Shown: in pieces, positions 42,419-49,994 of the stretch
Numbering within the stretch: the stretch's first letter is position 1
Layout of the letters: the number at the start of each line of letters is the position of its first letter
Made by a program: the position numbers and the translations under genes
Source of the DNA: CAYPLH01 sp964411505
GTDB lineage: Bacteria; Bacillota; Clostridia; CAYPLH01; DUMO01
Reading direction: 5' to 3'
NCBI GenBank assembly: GCA_964411505.1
Contig: CAYPLH010000017.1
Location: 5,795 to 69,794 of the forward strand
Length of the DNA stretch: 64,000 bases
The notes under the pieces: generated by a model
Databases searched by the model: none
Told to the model about the DNA's origin: nothing
What the model saw: the letters and a program-made list of their open reading frames with translations, nothing else

Positions 42419-42447
42419 GGAAGCAAGAGAACCGCCCCCCTGCTTCC
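42419..42447. repeat. REP-like hairpin, copy 2
   Basis: GGAAGCA (42419-42425) pairs with TGCTTCC (42441-42447) around AGAGAACCGCCCCCC. It resembles the hairpin at 37088-37116 and lies just after the Lon-like protease gene. Confidence 0.55.
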
Positions 42448-42455
42448 CAGTCTCC

Positions 42456-44861
42456 TTACCCCTTCTTTTCCCCTTTACTTTGATTTAATGTAAGTTCTGC
42501 AAACTTTTTAAGTTTATCAAATACAAGCCGGTTTATTGTACCGTATGTATAACTACCATCTTTCCTTAGATTTCCGGCTTTAAGCCCGGTCAATATCTCA
42601 ATACCTTCATCAATGGTTTTTATTGGATATATGTGAAATTTACCTTCTTTTACTGCTTCCACCACTTCATCTTTAAGTACAAGATTGACTATATTAGCAT
42701 ATGGAATAATAACTCCCTGCTCACCTGTTAATCCACGTATACTACATAAGTCAAAAAACCCCTCTATCTTTTTAGTTGCACCGCCAATAGGCTGAATCTC
42801 ACCTTTTTGGTTGACAGATCCGGTAACAGCTATACCTTGTTTAATGGGTACCTCTGCTAGTGATGAGAGTAGCGCGTAAAGTTCGGCGCTAGAAGCACTA
42901 TCACCATCCACACCACCATACAATTGCTCAAAGCAAAGACTAGCAGATAGAGATAGTGGAATCTCCTGTGCATATTTCTGACCTATATAACCGGATAGAA
43001 TCAAGACACCTTTTGAGTGGGATCGTCCACTCATATCCACTTCTCTCTCAACATTTATAATTCCACTTTTCCCCATGTAAGTTGTTGCGGTAATTCGAGA
43101 AGGCTTCCCAAAAGCATAATCCCCTGTGTCCAGTATGGATAATCCATTTATCTGTCCAATAATTGCTCCTTTGGTGTCAATCATAATAACACCTTTTTTC
43201 ATCATATCAAGAAGCTTTTCATCATATTTATTGGATCTCTTTATTTTTTCAGAAATGGCCTTTTTAACATGCTCGCTTCTGACTGTATCACTATTTTCAA
43301 GCTCTGCCCATGTGCAAGATTCACACAACATCTCCACAATATCATTAAGTCTAGTTGTCATTTTATTCTGATCCTCAACAAGCCTTGAGCTGTAATCAAC
43401 AATACTTGCAATCCCTGTTCTGTCGAAGGGAAGCATGTTCTCTCTTTCACAAAACCCGCTTATAAACCTTGCCAACTTTGTTATATTAGATTTGCTTCGA
43501 TCCATCTCATAATCAAAATCTACTTTGATTTTAAATAGTTTTCTAAAATCTTCGTCATATTGATAAAGAAGCTGATATAAGTGCTCATTGCCTATTAATA
43601 TGACCTTTAAATCAATGGGAACAGGCTCAGGCTTAAGCGTTGATACCGCAACAAGTCCCAGAAGTTCCTTTAAATTCTCAACTTCTATCTTTTTTGTCTT
43701 GAGTACTCTTTTTAATACTTCCCATGATTGATAATTGGAAAGCACATCTTTAGCCTGTAGTATTAGATATCCTCCATTTGCTAGGTGAAGATATCCTGAT
43801 TTTATTTTTGTAAAATCAGTAGTGATAGTTCCTAACTCATTCTCATACTCTAACTTCCCTATCAGATTATAAAATGACGGATTAAACTCTACAATTAACG
43901 GTGCCCCTTTGAGTTTGCTGTTATCAACAAAAAGATTTACTTTATACCTATCTGCTCTTGAGCCTGCATGCCTGGTCAAATATGCAATAATAGGCTGACT
44001 TTCTGCACTTGTTTCATCGGTTCTGAACTGACCTAAGTTTTCTAGGATGTCCTTTTGGACATTATCCAAATAATTAACTATTTTAAGATGTTCTTTATAT
44101 TTCTCCTTAAGATTGTTTATGTGAGAACCTATCACAAAAAAGGCTAGCTTGTTTTCCCACTCGTCAATTTTCTTTTCTGCCTTTTTTTCAATTTCACGTA
44201 TTTTGTGAATAATCTCAACTGTCTCCTGCTGTACCACATCAGACCTAATATTTATTTCATGCTTTATCGATTCGTCTAGTTCTGAATATTCCTGCATGCT
44301 TAGCGCTTTTCCTTCTACAACCGGCAAAAAATAAACACCTGAAGAATTTGTTCTGACTTTAAATCCATGCTTTTCAACTTTTTGATTAAGTGCCTCGATA
44401 AGTTCGTTTCTCTTGTTTTGATATTCCTTTACAATTTCAGATTTTTCTTTTTCATATTCCTTATTTTCAAAAGCTCTGGTTATCTCAAGCTCAACTTTCT
44501 TTACAAGATTCTCCATATCCTTCTGCCAAACTTTGCCCATACCTGCGGGCAAGCTTACTGCGGTTGGCTGATTAGGATCATCAAAGTTAGAAATATAGCA
44601 CCAATCATCCGGGGTCTTTTCCCGGGTTGCGATCTTTTTGATAAAATTTTGAGCATAGGTTGTTTTACCCGAACCGGTTATACCCGACATGTAGATATTG
44701 TAGCCTCTCATTTTTACTTTAAGACCAAACTCCAGTGCTTCTTCGGCACGCTTCTGCCCGATTATTCCATCCAAAGGCTTGATCTTGGATGTGTCATCAA
44801 ACTTAAACATTCCAGGATCACATTCACTTCGAAGTTTTTTATAACTAAGTTCAAAAGGCAT
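42456..44861 (-). CDS. Lon-like ATP-dependent protease (COG1067 type)
   Basis: The 801-aa protein starts with a small helical part, a P-loop in MSGITGSGKTTYAQN (about residues 58-72), and a long charged coiled-coil insertion (about 110-290). The AAA core resumes with GGYLILQAKDVLS, and a C-terminal Lon protease domain has S655 in GDSASSAE and K698 in GATKKIEGF, 43 residues apart as in Lon. This matches the Lon-like proteases with an inserted coiled coil, not LonA or LonB. It has no membrane segment. It follows rimI by 22 nt and may be co-transcribed with tsaE-tsaB-rimI. Confidence 0.9.
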   Translation of the reverse strand: MPFELSYKKLRSECDPGMFKFDDTSKIKPLDGIIGQKRAEEALEFGLKVKMRGYNIYMSGITGSGKTTYAQNFIKKIATREKTPDDWCYISNFDDPNQPTAVSLPAGMGKVWQKDMENLVKKVELEITRAFENKEYEKEKSEIVKEYQNKRNELIEALNQKVEKHGFKVRTNSSGVYFLPVVEGKALSMQEYSELDESIKHEINIRSDVVQQETVEIIHKIREIEKKAEKKIDEWENKLAFFVIGSHINNLKEKYKEHLKIVNYLDNVQKDILENLGQFRTDETSAESQPIIAYLTRHAGSRADRYKVNLFVDNSKLKGAPLIVEFNPSFYNLIGKLEYENELGTITTDFTKIKSGYLHLANGGYLILQAKDVLSNYQSWEVLKRVLKTKKIEVENLKELLGLVAVSTLKPEPVPIDLKVILIGNEHLYQLLYQYDEDFRKLFKIKVDFDYEMDRSKSNITKLARFISGFCERENMLPFDRTGIASIVDYSSRLVEDQNKMTTRLNDIVEMLCESCTWAELENSDTVRSEHVKKAISEKIKRSNKYDEKLLDMMKKGVIMIDTKGAIIGQINGLSILDTGDYAFGKPSRITATTYMGKSGIINVEREVDMSGRSHSKGVLILSGYIGQKYAQEIPLSLSASLCFEQLYGGVDGDSASSAELYALLSSLAEVPIKQGIAVTGSVNQKGEIQPIGGATKKIEGFFDLCSIRGLTGEQGVIIPYANIVNLVLKDEVVEAVKEGKFHIYPIKTIDEGIEILTGLKAGNLRKDGSYTYGTINRLVFDKLKKFAELTLNQSKGEKKG

Positions 44862-44883
44862 TAAAATCCCCCTTTAGCAATTC

Positions 44884-45333
44884 TTACGCATCTTCTTTCC
44901 ACATTATTATAGCATCTTCTTTATTATCAGAATAGTAACCTTTCCTTATTCCCTGCTCAATAAATCCATATTTTCTATAGAATTTAAGTGCTTTTGTGTT
45001 TCCAGCCCGTACTTCCAAAGTAAGTTTTACTATATTTTCATTTTTTGCAAGCACCAACAGATTGTTCATTAAAAAATCTCCAACTCCAATTCCTTGGAAC
45101 TCAGGGTGCACAGCAATATTTGTAATATGACCTTCATCAAATATTTTCCACAGTCCTGCATATCCAATAATATTGCAGTCCTTTTTAGCTACAATATATC
45201 TTGCAAATTTATTACTTTTAATCTCCTCAATGAAAGCCTCTTTTGACCATGGTATACTAAAGCATAAATGCTCTATAATCATAACACCGTCAATATGTTC
45301 TATAGTCATTTTTTCAACTTCTAGGTTGTCCAA
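44884..45333 (-). CDS. rimI: Ribosomal-protein-alanine N-acetyltransferase RimI
   Basis: The 149-aa GNAT enzyme has the RimI motifs: FSIPWSKEAFIEEI, GYAGLWKIFDEGHITNIAVH, then PEFQGIGVGDFLMN (acetyl-CoA loop) and LEVRAGNTKALKFYRKYGF. It acetylates the N-terminus of ribosomal protein S18 and related substrates. The order tsaE-tsaB-rimI is conserved in bacteria. It is separated from tsaB by 132 nt. Confidence 0.93.
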   Translation of the reverse strand: MDNLEVEKMTIEHIDGVMIIEHLCFSIPWSKEAFIEEIKSNKFARYIVAKKDCNIIGYAGLWKIFDEGHITNIAVHPEFQGIGVGDFLMNNLLVLAKNENIVKLTLEVRAGNTKALKFYRKYGFIEQGIRKGYYSDNKEDAIIMWKEDA

Positions 45334-45465
45334 TTCAATAAATACCTCTTATATTTAATCCAAAATTATTCCCCAGAAAGTCACTTTACAAATATTCTTC
45401 AAAAACCCCAAAGACCTTCTTCTCAAAATTCCCAAAGTAACAATTTATCACCTTAAAGGAAAGTG

Positions 45466-46167
45466 TCAGACTTTCTCTCCAGCAAATTTTCTTTCAGCTT
45501 GTGGCTTCCTCAAATAAAATGGAGTTAGTACGAATGGTTCTTCATATTGACCTTTCACATACTTTTGCAAACCCAGTTCAGCCACTGACGAAGCCCTTTG
45601 AAGCAATAAATTGCTAGGTGCAAAAAAAGCTTTTTCTCCCAGTGTCTCTTTAAAGAAATCTTTGTGAACCAAAACACCATCTCCGCAAAACATACATTGC
45701 CTTTTTGTCTCTTTCAGTTTTTCAGCCAATTCCCGTACTGTTAATGCTATATAGTCACTTTTCCTTACAAAAATCCCTTCATCCCATGAGTAAATAGCAG
45801 TGTAAACTTGCATATTTCTTGCATCAATGATGGGACAAATCAGCTTGTCTCCTAGGGGAAGGTTATATGCAAGTGCATCTAGGGTAGATACCCCCACCAC
45901 TGGTTTTTTTACTGCATAAGCCATTGACTTTATAGTTACAACACCTATTCTTAGCCCAGTAAATGATCCTGGTCCAACTGATGCTGCGTACACATCAATA
46001 TCAGCAGGTTTGAGACGAAGTCCAGACATTAATTCCATTACCATTGGAATAAGCTTTTGCGAATGGGTGTGTCCATCGTTTAATATATATTCACCAAGTA
46101 CCATGTTTCCTTCTTTAACTGCAACTGCAGCAGTCATAGATGATGTATCTATTGCAAGGATTTTCAT
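45466..46167 (-). CDS. tsaB: tRNA threonylcarbamoyladenosine biosynthesis protein TsaB
   Basis: The 233-aa protein starts MKILAIDTSSMTAAVAV and has YAASVGPGSFTGLRIGVVTI and GVSTLDALAYNLP, the TsaB (YeaZ) signature. It is the inactive paralogue that forms the TsaBD heterodimer needed for t6A37 synthesis; TsaD is encoded at 22811-23824. It lies between tsaE and rimI on the minus strand, with a large imperfect hairpin in the tsaE-tsaB gap. Confidence 0.96.
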   Translation of the reverse strand: MKILAIDTSSMTAAVAVKEGNMVLGEYILNDGHTHSQKLIPMVMELMSGLRLKPADIDVYAASVGPGSFTGLRIGVVTIKSMAYAVKKPVVGVSTLDALAYNLPLGDKLICPIIDARNMQVYTAIYSWDEGIFVRKSDYIALTVRELAEKLKETKRQCMFCGDGVLVHKDFFKETLGEKAFFAPSNLLLQRASSVAELGLQKYVKGQYEEPFVLTPFYLRKPQAERKFAGEKV

Positions 46168-46217
46168 ATATTTTTCCTTCCTGTTTTAAAAATACACAAG
46201 TAACTTTATGATTAAAA

Positions 46218-46320
46218 CCCAAAAAGTATATTAGTTGAACTTCGCATACAACATATAGTGTCAGAGTGATTTTTTCTGCAGTATATGTTGTATGTGAAAC
46301 TAGGCCAACTTACTTTTGGG
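46218..46320. repeat. Long imperfect hairpin between tsaE and tsaB
   Basis: Outer arms CCCAAAAAGTA..TTAGTTG and CCAACTTACTTTTGGG, and inner arms CATACAACATATA (46245-46257) and TATATGTTGTATG (46282-46294), are complementary. The loop contains GTGTCAG. No other copy is visible in the window. It could be a terminator-like or processing structure, or another small repeat element. Confidence 0.6.
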
Positions 46321-46443
46321 GAAATAATCACTTTATTAAATTTCCAGAAGTTATGCTGCGCAATGCTATAAGCAGTTTTTCTTAAATAATCCTAACTAAG
46401 CTGTCAGTATGATAGTAAACTATAATTCTTTTGTAGACTGATC

Positions 46444-46920
46444 TTAAAATGATCCTGTAAATTCCTTTTTTGCATAGCTATCACCATTGAAAGATACTTC
46501 GATAATCCTTGTATTGTTTCTTTCATCAGGTTTCTTTTTTATTCTAATCCATATGTTCTCCAATGGAATCATTTCTTTTATCAAGTCAGCCCATTCAATA
46601 ACTACAACTGCCCTGTTATAAATATACTCTTCAAAGCCGATATCATAAAGCTCTTCAGGGTCATTTACCCTATAGACATCAAAATGATACAGCATCTTAG
46701 CACCGACATACTCGTTTACAATTGTGAATGTCGGACTCGTTATCATTTCATCAATACCTAAAGCCTCTGCTATTCCCTTGGTTAGTTTGGTTTTTCCTGT
46801 CCCAAGATCGCCTTCAAGACAAACGATATCTCCAGTTCTCACCAAACCACCAATCCATTTTCCCACAGCTTTAGTTTCCTCTTCACTATCTGAGACAATT
46901 CTTATTGTCCTGTTTTCCAT
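46444..46920 (-). CDS. tsaE: tRNA threonylcarbamoyladenosine biosynthesis ATPase TsaE
   Basis: The 158-aa P-loop protein has Walker A LEGDLGTGKTKLTKGIAE, the switch region ITSPTFTIVNEYVG, YHFDVYRVNDPEELYDIGFE and VVIEWADLI. It hydrolyses ATP to reset the TsaBD complex in t6A formation. The ATG at 46918-46920 has GGAG 7 nt upstream; the frame is open further but the extension has no family match. It is followed by tsaB and rimI. Confidence 0.95.
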   Translation of the reverse strand: MENRTIRIVSDSEEETKAVGKWIGGLVRTGDIVCLEGDLGTGKTKLTKGIAEALGIDEMITSPTFTIVNEYVGAKMLYHFDVYRVNDPEELYDIGFEEYIYNRAVVVIEWADLIKEMIPLENIWIRIKKKPDERNNTRIIEVSFNGDSYAKKEFTGSF

Positions 46921-47075
46921 TTTCAATCTCCAACAATCTTCCTGTCCTATATCTTCTCTTGTTGTTCCCATCTTATAATTAATTCCCAAAAAAGTATATT
47001 CCATGGAATGCAATAATTCTATAACACAATGACTTTCTATTCCTAATATGTTTTGTTAAAACATAGGTCGTCATA

Positions 47076-48248
47076 TCATACCTCTGCCTTATATACAATT
47101 TCCCCATTAATCATGGTATATACTACATGGGTCTTTAAATCAAAGGGGTGATTGCTGAAAACAACAATATCAGCATCCTTTCCACATTCAAGACTACCCA
47201 CTCTGTCATCTATTCCTGTAATTTGTGCTGCGTTTATAGTTATAGCTTTTAGTGCATCATTTTCATCCATTCCAGCTTTTGCTGCCATTGCCGCACTTAG
47301 GCAAAGATATTGTACTGGAATAACAGGATGGTCGGTCATTATCGCTACCTTTATACCAGCTTTAGATAAAATACCCGGACCTTTTATATCTGAATTCTTA
47401 AGTTCAATTTTGGAACGATCTGAAAGGAGAGGTCCTAGTATTACCGGGTAACCTTCCTTTGCAAGTATTTCTTTAATCAAATAGCCTTCAGTACAATGCT
47501 CCAGCGTCATATTTATACCAAATTCCTTAGCAATTCTTATAGCGGTCAAAATGTCATCCGCTCTATGAGCATGTGTTTTCATTATCATTTCACCTGACAC
47601 AACTTTCATAAGAGATTCCATTTTGAAATCAAAATCAGGTTTTTTATTTTTATCATTGTCAATATTATCATAAACAGCTTGTTTGTAATTGCGAGCTTTT
47701 ATAAGAGTTTCTCTAAATATAGCTGCAGTTGCCATACGTGTCATAGGGGACTTGCTTTTACTACTGTACACTTTTTTTGGATTTTCTCCCAAAGCCGCTT
47801 TCATAGCCACTGGTTCCTTAATAGTCATTTCATCTATGCTTCTTCCATACGTCTTAACAGCAGCAAACTGACCTCCAATAACATTCGCACTTCCCGGACC
47901 GGTCACAACAGTCGTAACACCTGCTTCTCTGGCTTCTTTAAATGATCTGTCCGAATGATATATTGCATCAATCGCCCTAAGCTGCGGAGTAATCGGATCA
48001 CTTACTTCATTTCCATCTGCACCTTCAAACCCTACAGCATCTTCCCACATTCCAACGTGGCAGTGAGCATCTATAAATCCTGGAAGAACATAACCTCCGG
48101 CTGCATCAATTATTTCTGTATAATGCTTCTCCTGAATATTTTCCATTGAACCTATTTCATCTATTTTTCCATTGCTGACCACTATATATCCATTATCAAT
48201 ATCCTGACCTGTCATGCTTAAAATTTTCGCATTTTTAATAAGAATCAT
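47076..48248 (-). CDS. Amidohydrolase, imidazolonepropionase-like
   Basis: The 390-aa metal-dependent hydrolase has the amidohydrolase landmarks: GYVLPGFIDAHCHVGMWEDA (H-x-H), MKTHAHRADDILTAIRIA and MTLEHCTEGYLI (metal His), MTDHPVIPVQYL (catalytic Asp), and the C-terminal GSLECGKDADIVVFSNHPFD. The substrate is not predictable; relatives act on imidazolones, dipeptides or cyclic amides. No signal peptide is present. It lies between the second sulfatase and tsaE, all on the minus strand. Confidence 0.88.
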   Translation of the reverse strand: MILIKNAKILSMTGQDIDNGYIVVSNGKIDEIGSMENIQEKHYTEIIDAAGGYVLPGFIDAHCHVGMWEDAVGFEGADGNEVSDPITPQLRAIDAIYHSDRSFKEAREAGVTTVVTGPGSANVIGGQFAAVKTYGRSIDEMTIKEPVAMKAALGENPKKVYSSKSKSPMTRMATAAIFRETLIKARNYKQAVYDNIDNDKNKKPDFDFKMESLMKVVSGEMIMKTHAHRADDILTAIRIAKEFGINMTLEHCTEGYLIKEILAKEGYPVILGPLLSDRSKIELKNSDIKGPGILSKAGIKVAIMTDHPVIPVQYLCLSAAMAAKAGMDENDALKAITINAAQITGIDDRVGSLECGKDADIVVFSNHPFDLKTHVVYTMINGEIVYKAEV

Positions 48249-48352
48249 CTTAATGTCCCCCTAAAACATTCATTAATAAACACTCTTGCATGAAATACTT
48301 TTTACATTATACCACTTAAGCACTTTTTTTACATCCATATTTTCCTTACTCT

Positions 48353-49834
48353 TCAATCAGCCCACATTTTCCAGTCAAATTCGCACCGCTGTTTTCTTTC
48401 AACGTATTTTGGCGACACAATATATGGTTTTCCAGCTTGGCATACTAGGTTTTCATTTTCTGTTAGTCCTATATCACGAAGTTCTAATTCCTTTACAAGA
48501 CGATTTTTCCAATGAATTAACTCAGATTTGTAAGAGTCATCCTGTGAAAGATCATTTAATTCATAGGGGTCGACTGTTAAATCAAAAAACTGCTCAGTAC
48601 CAAGTCTAGGGAACCATATGTATTTATACTTCCCATCGGTCAGATATTGCATCTCCTGTTCTTCTGAATAACAAGTACTATGCTCCCCATGTAAATACTC
48701 ACGCCATTTACAAGTTTCACCATATATTAGCCTCATCATGCTCATTCCGTCAACAGTATCAGGAATTTCTGCGTTAACAAAATCAAGAATAGTCGGCATA
48801 ATATCCTGAAGAGTTACCGGCTCGTATACCTTCTTTTTAACAACGCATTTCATTGCTTTTGGTAAATATACAATCATGGGTATATGAGCAGACCCTTCAT
48901 ATGCATAGGTTTTGCGCCATAAATTATGATCTCCAAGCATATCTCCATGGTCAGTAGTAAAAATAATCATTGTATTGTCAAGCTGTTTTTTCGTTTTAAG
49001 AAAATCGATTAAACGACCTATCTGATGGTCAATGTGTGTTATAGATCCATAATACCCAGCTCTCGCGCGCTTAATCTCGTCCGGATGCCTGCATCCCCTC
49101 CATGCATCGGGATGTGCAGCATCAACCGGTTTATCATGCATCAGAGCCCATTCTCCGACAACAGGCTCAGGAATATTCTTTCTCATATACATATCAAAAT
49201 AGTAAGGTAGGGCATCATAGGGTGAATGTGGACGTGAAAAGGATACTTTTAGAAAAAACGGAGCAGACGGATCCCTTTTCTTAACAAAATTTATGGCTTC
49301 ATTAGTTGTCCAGTTAGTTGGATGCAAAAACTCTGGAGCATGATACGGTCTTGCCATCCATGAATTCCAGCCGATACCATGATCTGTAATGTCATAATCT
49401 CCGGTTTTATTTTTATCAAACCATTCTTTATAATCAGACACAAAATCAGGATCTTTTGCCCTGCCTGATTCATCCAGTACAGTGTGATGAAATCCATTAA
49501 GCGCCCGTTGAGGGAAAAAATGCATTTTCCCTATTCCTTGAGTATGGTATCCTAGTTTTGATAATTCACCGGCAATTGTGTGTGAAAACCCCACGCCCAT
49601 TTCCCCCTGACCTTTGCCCATCCCCAGTATGCCTGTATTCCATGGATTCATTCCCGTGATAAGACATGCCCTAGCAGGTATGCAAGATGGGGACGGTGTG
49701 TATGCATTGCAAAATATCGTTCCCTCTGAGGCTAACCAATCCAAATTGGGAGTTTCAATAACAGAATTTCCATAGCAACCCAAAGAATCAAAACGGTGTT
49801 GATCAGTCATTATTAACAAAATATTCGGTTTCAA
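48353..49834 (-). CDS. Cys-type sulfatase
   Basis: The 493-aa protein starts MKPNILLIMTDQHRFDSLGC (N-terminal metal Asp pair) and has the signature CIPAR (Cys51) in PSPSCIPARACLITGMNPW, the formylglycine site. Further metal ligands are in IIFTTDHGDMLGDHNLWRK, and a late DLTVDPYELNDLS is typical of sulfatases acting on glycan sulfates. There is no signal peptide, so it is likely cytoplasmic and acts on imported oligosaccharides. It differs from the sulfatase at 40796 outside the motifs, so substrates probably differ. Confidence 0.92.
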   Translation of the reverse strand: MKPNILLIMTDQHRFDSLGCYGNSVIETPNLDWLASEGTIFCNAYTPSPSCIPARACLITGMNPWNTGILGMGKGQGEMGVGFSHTIAGELSKLGYHTQGIGKMHFFPQRALNGFHHTVLDESGRAKDPDFVSDYKEWFDKNKTGDYDITDHGIGWNSWMARPYHAPEFLHPTNWTTNEAINFVKKRDPSAPFFLKVSFSRPHSPYDALPYYFDMYMRKNIPEPVVGEWALMHDKPVDAAHPDAWRGCRHPDEIKRARAGYYGSITHIDHQIGRLIDFLKTKKQLDNTMIIFTTDHGDMLGDHNLWRKTYAYEGSAHIPMIVYLPKAMKCVVKKKVYEPVTLQDIMPTILDFVNAEIPDTVDGMSMMRLIYGETCKWREYLHGEHSTCYSEEQEMQYLTDGKYKYIWFPRLGTEQFFDLTVDPYELNDLSQDDSYKSELIHWKNRLVKELELRDIGLTENENLVCQAGKPYIVSPKYVERKQRCEFDWKMWAD

Positions 49835-49994
49835 AAGTTGTTACCTCCATAGACTTTTATTATTTGCTTTATATTATTATTGCTTTTTTAGATCAAGTCG
49901 TACAAACTGCTCACAAGGAGCATCATTTTTCATCATTAGCTTAACTATAGCATCTCTCATTCCATTTTCTACTACTTCATTATATCACTCGCTG

